A stretch of 64,000 bases of DNA, from positions 52,322,265 to 52,386,264 of the forward strand of contig CM042087.1 in the NCBI GenBank assembly GCA_023512835.1. Direction: 5' to 3'. Made by a program: the position numbers and the translations under genes. The stretch's first letter is position 1. Each line of letters starts with the position of its first letter. The notes under the pieces are model-generated. The model did no database searches, had not been told where the DNA came from, and saw only the letters and a program-made list of their open reading frames with translations. Shown here in pieces: positions 53,563 to 64,000 of the stretch. This DNA comes from Taxillus chinensis (taxonomy: Eukaryota; Streptophyta; Magnoliopsida; Santalales; Loranthaceae).

Positions 53563-55470
53563 TGTAAGGACCCGTACCTTGAGTTAGTCAGTTTTGCCTC
53601 CTGAGTAGAGTTTTTCTAGATTTTGACCTAGTAAGTGGACTCCAATGAATTCACGTGCAAAAGGAAAGATGCTTAGAATGATGTCCTCTATCTACCACAG
53701 AAGTTTCAGGCCAAATGGACATGTATGTGAGGTGCACGTGATATGGGTCCAATTCACGTGCAAGTGTGGTTGTCTTCTAAATGATGCAAGGAGGCTAGGG
53801 GTGAAGTTTGAGAGCATTTGGAGTGCATATGGAGTTGCACGTGAATTGGAGAATTCACGTGCAAATTGGCGTGCGAGCATATTTTTGCATGGTTCCCTTG
53901 GTTTTGACATTCTAATGAACTTTCTCCAAAGGACCATGTTGGAAATTCTGAGTATTTTGGCCTATATGGGTGCGGAAAGGTGCTAACTTGTGTGATCAAA
54001 ACTACGTCGTTTTGATGCTGGGATTCACTTAATCAAAACTACGTCGTTTTGATGGTGTGTTGTCTATATAAGGAGGAGAAGCTCTCTGTTTTAGGTTTAG
54101 GGTTCTCTTCAGCTGCTGCAGCCATCGTAGAGAGAGAGAGAGCTAGAGAGGGAGAAGGAAGGGGAGTTCTGGTTGCTTTGCCGGAGCATCTTGCGTGGGG
54201 AGGACGGCGTTTAGCGCGGGAGCAAGGAAGATCTGTTGTAAGGTAGGGATTCTGTTTTCTTATACCTAATCCGGGGTTAGGCCCTGTGGTGAATTACCCG
54301 TTGGATATTGTCCTTGTTATCATACTATTTATATGTAAATTCATATAGGTGTGATCTCCTATATGAATGTTGGCCTTCAATGGCGTGTTGTTTGGATATA
54401 TGTATATATGCCTGCCAAGTGTTTGACATAATGCCTGTGAGGCTGTGCATGTTATATGTTTGAGGTAATGCCTGTGAGGCTGTGCATGTTATGTGTTTGA
54501 GGTAATGCCTGGTGAGGCCGTGCATGTTATGTGTTTGAGGTAATGCCTGTGAGGCTGTGCATGTTATGTGTTTGAGGTAATGCCTGTGAGGCCACGCACG
54601 TCCAGGTGTGTTGGATTATGTCCGTGTGGCTGGGTTTATGAGCTTGTGGATATATGCATGCTAAGTGTTCGATGTTATTCTGTGTGACTAAGCATACTAA
54701 GTGTTTGATGTTATGCCTGTATGGCCATGTGTGCTGCGTGTTTGCTTGTACACCCGGTGGGCTGTGGAAGCCCGGGACTGTTTTTGTGGAACCCGGTGGG
54801 CTGGAAGCCCGGGACTGTTTTGTGGAACCCGGTGGCTGTGGAAGCCCGAGATCGTTTTGTGGAACCCGGTGGTCGTGGAAGCCCGGGACTGTTTTGTGGA
54901 ACCCGGTGGGCGTGGAAGCCCGGTGGGGTGGAAGCCTGGGACTGTTCTTGAAACCCAGGTGGGCCTTGGAAGCCCCGGGAGTGTTTATGTACCAGCCCAT
55001 GTATGATTGTGTTTCTTTGTTATAGCTGTAACTATATCTGGTGGAATAATTGTAACACGACACAAGACTTGTACACAAGGCATGTAGATATTAGGTGCAT
55101 GAGATGGGTTGGGGAGACATGATCCCTCTGAGTCGTGGTTGCTCACCCCTCCTACCATGTTGTTTTCTTTACAGGAACCTACGAGGCGTTAGGTGGGACC
55201 CCAAGGTGGAAGACCTTATTTATTTTATTGTTTATGTTATTTTATTATGGGAATCGATGTAACCCCAATGGGGATGGATTGAAAAGAAGACTTTGTATTA
55301 AAGACCGATTTGGTTTGTGGGCTCGCTGATGGACTTTATTTTTCTTGAATGTGTTGTGAATGTTTAAAATGTTCAATTCTTGGTTTGTATCCTAACCCCT
55401 TTGCCCTCCGTGTGGGTAAAAAGGGGAGTCACGTACCGGTTTCCTTGGGTTGGAAATCCGGGGCGTGACA
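53563..55470 (+). repeat. 3' LTR of element G
   Basis: 1908 bp, collinear with the 5' LTR. Long stretches are identical; differences are a few substitutions (for example near 53874-53890) and small indels, mostly in the two minisatellites. Confidence 0.95.
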
Positions 55471-55475
55471 TAATC

Positions 55476-57119
55476 TGGCAAAGCTTCAAATTATACAAGA
55501 TCAACCATCACATGCACAGAATTATAGGTGGACTCGAAACCACCCTTCAAAACAAGTGATTGGTGATCCTACTGTTGGTGTAAGAACAAGAGCGGCCACC
55601 TCCAACATCTGTCTTTACACATGTTTTCTATCATAGATAGAACCAAAGGTGGTAGATGATGCTCTTCAAGATTCGAACTGGATAGAAGCAATGCAAGAAG
55701 AGCTGAATCAATTTAAAAGAAATGATGTGTGGACACTAGTACCAAGGCCTAAGTCTCAACAAGTCATTTGTGTTAAATGGGTGTTCCGGAACAAACTTGA
55801 TACGGATGGAACAGTAATCCGGAACAAAGCCAGACTGGTAGCCAAAGGATATCGTCAAGAAGAAGGAATAGACTATGACAAGACCTTTGCTCCAATAGCA
55901 AGACTTGAGGCAATCAGAATGTTTTTGGCACATGCTTCTTATGAAAACTTCGTAGTTTATCAAATGGACGTCAAAAGCGCATTTCTAAATGGAGATCTTC
56001 AAGAGGAGGTGTATGTTGAATAACCTCCCGGTTTCATAGAACCCAAGGCTGGACATCTAGTCTACAAGCTACGGAAAGCCTTGTATGGGTTGAAGCAAGC
56101 TCCAAGAGCCGGGTACGACACACTGTCAGAATTCGTACTTGCTCACAACTTCCAAAAGGGAAGATAGACACCACTTTATTTCTACGAAAAGAGAAAGGAT
56201 ATACTCTGATCGTACAGATATATATGGATGATATCATTTTCGGATCATCAAATCCGAAGCTTTGTGAAGAGTTTGCAAGGTTGATGACTAGCAAGTTTGA
56301 GATGAGTATGATGGGAGAACTATCCTACTTCATTGGAATAGAAGTCATCTTATTAAGAAATTTGGTATGGAAGGTTCATCTCCCGTCAAGACTCCAATGT
56401 CAGTCAGTGCCAAGTTAGATCCTGATGTGGACGTCAAATCAGTAAATATGATCGAATCTGAGAGGGATGATAGGATCCTTGCTGTATCTTACAGCAAGTC
56501 GCCTGGACATTATGTTTGCAACCTGCATCTGTGCACGATATCAGGCAAATCCCAAGGAGTCACATATGCTTCCCGTCAAACGGATATTAAGGTATCTCAA
56601 AGGGACTGTGAATTTGGGACTTTGGTACCCAAAGGAGTCCAACTTCACCTTATCCAGGATATTCGATGCTGATTTTGCTTGGGTGTCGCATCGACAGGAA
56701 AAGCACAAGTGGTACGTGTCGATTTCTTGGAAATAGATTAATTTCATGGTTCGATGAAGCGAATTCCGTATCAACCTCTACTGCCTGAAGGGAATATATA
56801 GCTGCTAGAAGTTGCTCCGCACAGCTACTTTGGATGCAAAGTCAACTTACTGACTACGGTTTCAACATGACATCTATTCCACTCTACTGCGACAACACCA
56901 GTGCAATTGCTATAAGCAACAATCCTGTTATGCACCCAAAGACCAAGCACATTGAGGTAAGGTATCACTTCATTCGTGACCATGTTCTCAAAAAAATATA
57001 TATCACTGGAACATGTTGCTCTTCGAAGATCAAGTGGCGAACATACTTACAAAGCCCCTACCTGATGCAAGATTCTCTGAACTATTCTTCCGATTAGGTA
57101 TGATTGACTTCTCTGCATA
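55476..57119 (+). pseudogene. Reverse transcriptase and RNase H of copia E
   Basis: Resumes after G. RT open at 55649-56023 ([30 protein letters not shown]), a TAA, then [19 protein letters not shown], a 1-bp loss near 56160, and IYMDDIIFGSSNPKLCEEF (Met in place of the Val of B). About 46 bp present in B are missing near 56350, which shifts the frame. RNase H follows in pieces: KESHMLPVKRILRYLKGTVN, LYCDNTSAIAISNNP, TKHIEVRYHFIRDHV. The end, LTKPLPDARFSELFFRLGM, is in another frame to the TAG at 57117-57119. Confidence 0.9.
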
Positions 57120-58802
57120 GCTTCATATTTAAACTTCCCACCAGTATTTTTTTTCTTAGAACTTGCATTGTGCTTTTATTGTAAGTAGAAAACACATACT
57201 GAACCTAATGTTGATCATACTTACTGCTTATCGTGCTTCATGTTCTGATATGAATATCTAATTTCATATTGGGAGGACGCTTGTGTTTCCCGACTGAAGT
57301 CGTTTAAGCTAACATAATTAAAACGGATATGAATAACTTCTTTGGGATTTCATGATTCTAATCTCCACTCATCACCACATGACGAATGCTGGTTCATATT
57401 GATTGCTCTATTAACTTGTATGGTTGAAGAAATAAAATGGGTTAGCTCGGAATGCTTGGTGATGGTCCTCACAATCGCAATATGATTAGCTCCTGAAGTG
57501 TAGTTTCCTAATAGATAGATAGTGTTGTTTCAAGATCTAAATTTTATAACAGGTAATGCCATCGAGAGGACCGCATGATCTACGGGGGAGAAAATGCTTT
57601 ATTCATTATCCAAGTAATACCCCTCGTATATGTCTCGTGACCTTTTTCCTGGCTGTTTATCTAAGGGGGAGCCTGTCACTGAGAGGATCGCTTGATCTAA
57701 GGGGGAGCAAGTAATAATCCCCTAATATGTCTCGGATGCTCCTTCCTCTAAACTATCACTTCCGGATCTACCTGGACATGCATTGTTGAATCAGATTTGT
57801 GGCATGCAAGGATGTTTTTCTTTCTTCAACCGTGCATTTTAATCGGATAATCATTTGCTTGCTTTTGACATGTGTTCATTTATTCTGTTTCACTCATGAA
57901 TCCTAAGTTGAACAAATCATATGATTTTTAATTATCTTAGCTACGTTGTTCAGTAGGATGGTTTCGCTATGTTGACCAATATGAACTTGTGTGTTTATTA
58001 TCTGACATATATCTTGATTCAATAACAATGATCATTCTCTTGTTTGTATGTGTCTTTTACATTCCCTTTCAATGCATTAAGTTCTGTTTCTCATTAGTTC
58101 GGATTCAGCTGCTTTACAAAAGACTATATCTTCATATCCGTACTAATTCCTATCTGTTAAGCTTGTGTTCTTCTAGTTTATTTTCGTGAAGCTACAGTGT
58201 GATTTCTCTCTGCACCTTTATCGATATATCTTGTCTATAGTCTTGGATTTGAAGTGTTGTGGAACTTCTCTTCTCTTTGACTTCAAGACAGCAAAGGAAT
58301 CTACTTTTCTCTTCAAGCACTCTGTTTCTCCGTACACGGTCTACTTTTCATCTGGATGATCTTATCTCGAATATCATTTACTCCGGATGATTGTCGGTTC
58401 ATTCCTCCGGACTCTTGGAACTCTCAAATCGCGATGAATCATGTCTTATTATATATCACGTGCTTTTGAGGATGAATAATGATGGTCCATTAAATGCATG
58501 TCTCGGGATGCACACACTTCCCAAAGAAGGCAAACAGCTGTTATCATTCCCTGGTCATGCCATCTCCACGTCATCTCTATATCTGGAGGCACGCCGCTCT
58601 CAAGACTCATGACATCAGCATGTCAAGCGGTTCACTGCCCCACTCGCTTAATCCCTAGACCCGCTGACATTTACGAACTCGGTCTTATATATCCTGGACA
58701 TTCCTGCGCAGCGCGAGTTTTACATCTTCCAAATCGCTATAACCTTCGTCGCTCCTTCAATCCCCAAGACCTCACCTCCTTCTCCTCTCAATCTTTCCCT
58801 CA
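57120..58802 (+). other. Pol-ORF2 spacer and leader of copia E
   Basis: 1.68 kb, no gene. Three purine boxes with GGGGGAG at 57581-57590, 57661-57671 and 57698-57707 match those in B in order and spacing. The last 420 bases are similar to the B leader and include TCTTATATATCC, a TATA-like box at 58685-58692, about 110 bp before the ORF2 ATG. Confidence 0.75.
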
Positions 58803-60985
58803 ATGGCACCCAAAACTTCCCTTTCCGGCATTAACCCTGGCCATCTGGTTGATTGGCGTGCTATCTCCGATCCTCCAACTTGGTTTTTGGACCTTCGCCC
58901 CCTTCTAGAAGCCTCTCACATCCTAAACCTGGTCTCCAACCCTATTGACCTTCTCATTGAAGACATCTGTGAGTTCTATCAACGGATCCGCTGCACCACG
59001 GACTCCATTATCCCCTACGTCCGCAGTGAATCCATATTGATCACCCCTGCTGTCCTCCGTGCCGCACTCAATCTACCTCCCGGTGATCTTCAGCGCCCGA
59101 ATGTTGAGACAATGGCTATTTCCATGGGTTGCTCTTATAAGAGGAAGGAGTACAAAATGAAGTCTTTTCAAGGTCGCTACCGGTGTATGGCGACCATATT
59201 GAGTCACTGCCTCCTGGCTCGTACCACTGCTCTGGATTCTATCGCGTACAACCTTCTATGTACGGCGTCTTTGAGCGTCTCCCGATGGACTGGGGGACTT
59301 TCTTGTTCCGACTGTTGAAGAACGGTCCAAAGAACCACTCTTTTGGGCGGATACTCAGCACTGTCTTCAGGCATCTACATCCGGACCATTTTGCCCGATA
59401 TGATGTCGTTCCTTTCCCTCAGGCTTATTATCTTCACCATCTTATGCCTGATAGAAACATGACAGCTCGCCATCCCTCGGCTGCTCTCCGCCTTCTTCCT
59501 ACCTCAGAACAACAAGGCAGCTCGATTGGTGACCCCTTCGACAGCCGTGCCCCCGAAGTCAGCTCTACTCACCGGTCCTCCTGGATTCAGTCCGTTGTTG
59601 CTCCCTCCATCTCTCGAGCCTCGCAGCACAGCTTTCGTGCCGACCCTTCTAAGGTTGCGGGACCATCTCAGCCCAGTTTGCCTACGACTGTTTCCCCAGC
59701 ACCATTTGCTGCGGATGTCTCCACTCCCTCCACTTCCGCTGTTGCTGCCGCAGTTGATGCTGCCGTTGCCACCACCGTCGCTGATGTCCCGAAATCTCTT
59801 CCGGAAGTTCCCTTGCCTCCTCTCCCTTAACCCAAAGACTACCTAGACCATCTCTCCGCCGACACCCTAATGGACCTATGGTTCCGATTTAGCCTCGCCT
59901 GCACCGCCTCCATCCCCGACGACGACCTCAAGGTGTTTTATGCCAAACACACCCGCACCCCAGAGGATATGATTGTCTGGAATCTGGATCATGGCTTTCT
60001 TACGCCTACCCACATTCCGGAGGTTCCCTTTGCTGTCTCCTCCAGAAAAGCCCTTGACGCACAGGTTCCCTCCCCTGCTAAGTCTCGGTCTGCCTCTCCT
60101 GCAGATGCCATCCCGGTTGTTGACTGTCCTGGTCATAGTGGCTCGCTCTCCTCCGGAAGCCTCTGATGCTCTGGATGCCCCCTCTACTACTGTTGCTGAC
60201 GCCCACTTCACTCCTGCAGACTCCTCTGCCCAGCACACACCTGCACCTATTCTTGCCGGGGAGTCCTTTAAAGCTCCGGAGTTGGCGCTTGGACGTGCCT
60301 CCTTTGGCACGGTTCACTCCGATGTTGTGTTGTCTGCTCAGCTAGACCGTCACGCCCAAGCTCAAACCGCCCAAATCTCTGCCATTGCCGCTAAGGTTAA
60401 TGCCCTTGGTGCCCAACTCTTCTCCGCCTTAACCGATTCTTCCACCTCCATCGAGTAAAAGATGGAGATGAGGTTGTTTTTGTTCCTATACATGGACAGG
60501 CACATGTTTGACATCTTGCCTTGTTGGAATGAAGGGTATCTTCCAGACTTAGCCGATATTCAGACATTCATAAATGGAACTGTTGAGGATAGCATCCCCT
60601 GGAAGACTCTGCAATTCGTCCTCATTCCATACCGGGTCATGACGCCGCACTTCATGGTGGTTGTCTTTATGATTCCGTCCAAGCAGCTGATTCTAATTGA
60701 TTCCCATCAAATTATGGAGCAAAATGTTAGAAAGAATCAATTTGAGCCTCTGCGTATTCATCTGACGGAAGCCGTAAAGCAATCGGGCCTTTATGAAGAA
60801 AGAGGCCTACCATCATTGGGTCCAATTGAAAAGCTCAAGGTGACAGTCCGGAGCAAGAAGTTAGTACCACAATAGCCTGATGGAGATAATTCAGGAGCTT
60901 TTGTCCTGTCTTTTTTATCAAATCTATTGTCAAGGTGGATAAAAACTAGAACAGCATCCAAGCCTACACAATGGAGCAAGGATCC
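58803..60985 (+). pseudogene. ORF2 of copia E: N-terminal domain, linker, broken Ulp1-like protease
   Basis: ATG of MAPKTSLSGINPGHLVDW. The N-terminal domain is open to 59318 but frameshifts near 59210; the frame at 59183-59830 continues it (RLPMDWGTFLFRLLKNGPKN) and runs into the Pro/Ala/Ser linker to a TAA at 59828-59830 (CAA in B). NLDHGFLTPTHIPEVPFA and the coiled coil AQTAQISAIAAKV follow. About 0.5 kb of linker and protease start is missing at 60456-60465. The protease keeps PHFMVVVF and LIDSHQ, but has a TAG at 60873-60875 and Ser (TCA, 60891-60893) where B has the catalytic Cys. Its 3' end is lost at the LTR junction. Confidence 0.85.
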
Positions 60986-61679
60986 GAGCTTACACAACGG
61001 AGTAAGGATCCGAGCTTAATTTAAGCACGGAGTAAGGAACCTTACACTAGATTCAAGAAAACGCTACTTCAACTTATCTCTTCATGATCAAAGTCATCAG
61101 CTTGCTGTTTCCTGATGTAAGACAAACTTGTTGAGAACCTAAAGCATCTTACACATGGATCATCCGGATATGTGGACACAACTTTAACTACACTTGGGAA
61201 CTTACAAAGACTCTCATGCGTTGCAAACCCAAGATCTTGAAGACCACATCCGCAACAATTAATGCAGAGAGATTTCCAGAGATAGTAAATGGACACAATA
61301 TCCGAACAACAAGTTCCGAGGTTGTCTCTTAACGATGTCACTATAAATAGCAACACTTGTATATTTATAAAAAGGGACTTCTTTGTAAACAAAAAAAAGG
61401 CGCACATGTACTAAAGCTCACGAGATCTAAGAGGCTAGTGTGTGTGTACTTGTAAACAGAGTGTTAAAGAGTTGTTAAGTAGGTCTAAAAGCTTTCAAGC
61501 TTTAGACTGCTTTTATTTTGTTGTACTTATCATACTGATAATAAAACAAAATACTTCCACTATCTGGTTATCTTCCACATTGTTTCTATCTCTTAGCCAA
61601 ATAAGTGTTGTGCCAAAGAGTTAGGAAAGAGCTTTGATAAGAGCCTATTCACCCCCTCTAGGGCTCTAAGGGACCAACA
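60986..61679 (+). repeat. 3' LTR remnant of copia E
   Basis: Begins within the CGGAGTAAGGATCCGAGC array, equal to about 42234 onward of the 5' LTR, and runs to CCAACA at 61679. The first half of the LTR and the purine tract are deleted. The junction shows a doubled GTAAGGATCCGAGCTTA / GCAAGGATCCGAGCTTA word, suggesting short-homology recombination. TATA box near 61342-61349. Confidence 0.88.
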
Positions 61680-62075
61680 GAAAAGTCTAGAGCAATCTTG
61701 TTTTTGTATTTGCATTAAAAAGAAGAGAGAGTTGATCCTATTTGTAAAAAAGGGGTAGACCTCTACCGTACTTACAAGATATATAGTGGATTGGACTTGG
61801 TGTAGGTACACCCTCACCACCGTGGAGTAGATCACATTGATCGAACCACGTATATTGTGTGTCTCTGTCTTTCTTTCCCATACATGCTTGCATGTGACTG
61901 ATTTTGCATGAGACACTAATACATAACCCAAACGAAGACTGCATCAGTGAAAGAACTCTCCTAAGTATCCTACTCATAAAACTTAAGGAAAAGTTTTATA
62001 GTAGACAGATTCACCCCCCTCTCTATATACAAACCCTTATTTAAAGATAACTGTGCTTGGAACCTGGGAATATCA
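61680..62075 (+). repeat. 3' LTR of copia D, second part
   Basis: Resumes with GAAAA (the right TSD of E, one base changed from GTAAA), then GTCTAGAGCAAT as at 34220 onwards in the 5' LTR. It ends GGAATATCA at 62075, followed by F LTR sequence. Confidence 0.93.
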
Positions 62076-62936
62076 ACTACGGACAGGGTCACAACCCACA
62101 TCAGAAATTCACCAAGGCAAAACAAATGACTTTATTAGATTTGAAACACGTCAACAAAGCAAGCTTGCCGTTATTACATTATTACAATTTAGTCTCCTTT
62201 ACAACATCTCCCCCAGGGGGTTACAAGGCCTCACAAAAAATAACATAATACAAATAACATTTAACAAGCCACAAAACAACTTGTCTTCCACCTTGGTGTT
62301 CCCACCTAACATCCGTAGGTTCTGAAAGAAAACACATTACGGTAGGAGGGGTGAGCAACCACAACTCAGTAGGAATCATGTCTCCCCAACCCATCCCATG
62401 CTCCTAGCATCTACATGACGACGTGCACAAGTGCAGTGTCATGGCAATAAGATATAAGCAGTTTTTAATCCAGTCAAGCGCCAACACATAAGTCACAAAA
62501 CAAGAACAACTTTTGCCATAGCCACACAGGCTAATGTATCCATAGCCACACATGCTAACATAAACAGTCCCGGGCTTTCACAGCCACTGGGTTCCAAAAC
62601 AGTCCCGGGTTTCCACAGCCACTAGGTTCCAAGCAAACACACAACACACTTAGCCACACAGGCAAAACATCAAACACTAAACATGCACAGTCTCACATGC
62701 ATAACATCGAACACATAGCGTGCACACATTCACATACTCTCAAACTTAGTCACACATACATAAAACCAAACACATAGCATGCACACATTCATAGGTTCAC
62801 AAACTTAGCCACACAGACATAAAAACAAGCACCTAGCATGCGTAATCCCCAGCCTCACGGGCATGTATACAAATATCCAAGCAAAATACGCCATTGAAGG
62901 CCAATATCCATATAGGAGGTCACACCTATATGGATT

Positions 62937-62939
<3 letters not shown>

Positions 62940-62976
<37 letters not shown>
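62940..62976. repeat. (AT)n microsatellite
   Basis: About 18 AT units inside the F LTR. Confidence 0.95.
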
Positions 62977-62977
<1 letters not shown>

Positions 62978-63140
62978 ATAATATACAACATACTGCCTAT
63001 AACAAGGCCAAAACCCTAGGATAGGTTCAAGGAGGAACATAACCCCTACCTCAAAAGGTTCCTCCTTACTCTTGCTCCCACGCTAGATACCGTCCACCCA
63101 CACGAATCACCCCAGCAGCAGCGCTCAAGAACTCTCTCTT

Positions 63141-63170
63141 TTTCCCTCTCTCTCTCTCTCTCTCTCTCTG
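63141..63170. repeat. (CT)n microsatellite
   Basis: About 14 CT units (GA on the transcribed minus strand) at the place of the GAGAGAGAGAG leader in G. Confidence 0.93.
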
Positions 63171-63216
63171 CGACGGCTGACAATAAAAACCCTAAACCTA
63201 AAACAAAGAGAGCTCC

Positions 63217-63258
63217 TCTTTATATAGACCTCACTTATCAAAACGACGTGGTTTTGAT
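63217..63258 (-). promoter_or_regulatory. Core promoter region of the F LTR
   Basis: Minus strand: palindrome ATCAAAACCACGTCGTTTTGAT, then CTATATAAAG, the same order and spacing as in G. It would start the F genomic transcript. Confidence 0.55.
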
Positions 63259-64000
63259 AAATGAAACACACCATCAAAGACTCGTAGAACACTGCCTCAA
63301 AGATCATCGCCTCGGAGCCTTGAAGATCCCTAGAAACGCAGCCTCAAAGATCTGTCTCGAAGATCAAACCTGCAACCCTTAAACCTTCGAACTTTGACCC
63401 TCAGACCTTCGGCCCTCGGTCTTCAACCTTCGACCCTCGATCTTCGACCCTACGACACAAATCTTCGGGTCTTCCACCTTTTGACCCAAGCGTTCGCCCA
63501 GGGTACTGTTTATCTTCGTTCTAGCTTGTTCTTCCCAAAACACTGATCATTACACCATCTAAAGGTTTCGAGCTTAAATTCTCACTAACAAACTAAAAGA
63601 AGCAAAATAGGTTGTTAAAATAGTAAAGATTTTGTCTCGATTTTGAAAAATCATAACTAATTTTATAGATCTTCGATTTGCTTATAATACCTACCATTTC
63701 GAAGGGCTTTTAACTGGCTATTTAAATAAAATATACAAAAATTTGCACATAGTGATGCTCGCCACGTGCAGAGCTATTTTTCCATATTTGTTTCCAATTT
63801 CAAAAAATCATAACTATTTCCATAGAACTCCAATTGGCTTATAAAACCTACTATTTTGTAGCTATTTCAACCCTCTATGCATTAAAAATATAAGAAAAAT
63901 AAAATAAAGTAAAAAAGTACACATGGTGACATGCCACGTGCACCACCACGTGCACACCTTGTATGTCCCCTTGCCTTATACCCAACTTTCATTATGTGCA

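Larger units (their letters stand above)
46976..55470 (+). mobile_element. Non-autonomous gypsy element G
   Basis: 8495 bp, LTRs 46976-48856 and 53563-55470, perfect TSD TAATC (46971-46975 and 55471-55475). The LTRs differ by few substitutions and by repeat number, so insertion is recent. LTR ends, primer site and the next 200 bases match F closely, placing it in the same Tekay-like family. The 4.7-kb interior has no recognisable protease, RT, RNase H or integrase, only decayed Gag-knuckle and chromodomain-tail remains. It must have been moved by enzymes of a relative. Confidence 0.92.
41495..61679 (+). mobile_element. Copia element E (Sirevirus-like) with ORF2 and nested G
   Basis: Same family as A and B, plus strand. 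5' LTR 41495-42922, primer site, gag, protease and integrase to 46975, element G, then RT and RNase H (55476-57119), spacer with three purine boxes, ORF2 (58803-60985), and a 3' LTR remnant. TSD GTAAA/GAAAA. Compared with B it lacks part of the ORF2 linker, the end of ORF2, the purine tract and about half of the 3' LTR. Without G the element was about 11.7 kb. Confidence 0.92.
31440..62075 (+). mobile_element. Copia element D with nested S2, E and G
   Basis: Plus-strand Ty1/copia element. 5' LTR 31440-34606 (with S2), primer site, gag, pol, purine tract, 3' LTR 40324-41494 continued at 61680-62075 after E. Removing insertions, the two LTRs are 1556 and 1562 bp, which confirms the reconstruction. 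The TSD against F is unclear (AACTC before, ACTAC after), either mutated or off by a base. RT and integrase motifs resemble Sirevirus/Tork-type copia, but D has no extra ORF before its 3' LTR. Confidence 0.9.
62076..64000 (-). repeat. 5' LTR of gypsy F, second segment
   Basis: Continuation of the LTR cut at 31439, running past the window end. Read on the minus strand it parallels the G LTR: CACGTG words (63766, 63937, 63949), the palindrome ATCAAAACCACGTCGTTTTGAT (63237-63258), TATA-like CTATATAAAG (about 63217-63227), a GA-rich leader (63141-63170), remnants of the minisatellites (CCCGGGCTTTCACAGCC around 62570-62640), and the GGTGAGCAACC motif near 62350. TTCGA-rich words fill 63290-63500. 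No genes. Confidence 0.85.

Overview
The window looks like intergenic heterochromatin of a flowering plant. From end to end it is nested LTR retrotransposons, and I find no host gene, tRNA, rRNA or CRISPR array. The evidence is plant-type Ty1/copia and Ty3/gypsy polyproteins, initiator-Met-type primer binding sites (TGGTATCAGAGC and variants), purine tracts, TG..CA LTR ends and 5-bp target-site duplications (TSDs). The species cannot be told from the sequence.

Nesting order, read from the TSDs and from LTR halves that resume after an insertion. The oldest element is F, a minus-strand Ty3/gypsy chromovirus of Tekay/Del type (internal part 26117-31352; 5' LTR 31353-31439, resuming at 62076-64000). 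Element C (plus strand, non-chromovirus gypsy type, 4114-26116) sits in the last codons of F pol. Element D (plus-strand copia, 31440-62075) sits in the F LTR. Into C went copia A (1-4113, minus), copia B (5473-20533, minus, TSD AGAAC) and a solo LTR S1 (24248-26065, TSD GTTTA). Into B went a solo gypsy LTR S3 (16218-18455, TSD ACTTA). Into the D LTRs went a solo LTR S2 (32549-34154, TSD GAGCA) and copia E (41495-61679, plus, TSD GTAAA/GAAAA). Into E went G (46976-55470, TSD TAATC), a young non-autonomous relative of F. The chain F > D > E > G is four levels deep.

A, B and E are one family of very large copia elements (B is 15.1 kb) with Sirevirus features: a long coiled-coil Gag with two CCHC knuckles, a spacer after RNase H carrying three purine-tract boxes, and an extra ORF in the env-like position. 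That extra ORF (ORF2) is not env-like. It joins an N-terminal domain resembling the plant transposon-protein/mobile-domain type, a Pro/Ala/Ser linker with a coiled coil, and a C-terminal C48 (Ulp1/SENP-like) cysteine protease. B keeps the H, D, Q and C catalytic positions; E has lost the cysteine. Element C, of the other superfamily, carries the same domain order just upstream of its 3' LTR. This shared module is the most interesting thing in the window.

Almost all coding regions are broken by nonsense codons and frameshifts. In F the reverse transcriptase FIDD box is FIDN and the third integrase catalytic residue is Lys. In the intact state Gag would form particles, pol would copy and integrate the element, and the ORF2 protease would probably act on ubiquitin-like (SUMO) modification of host or element proteins; that last role is inference.
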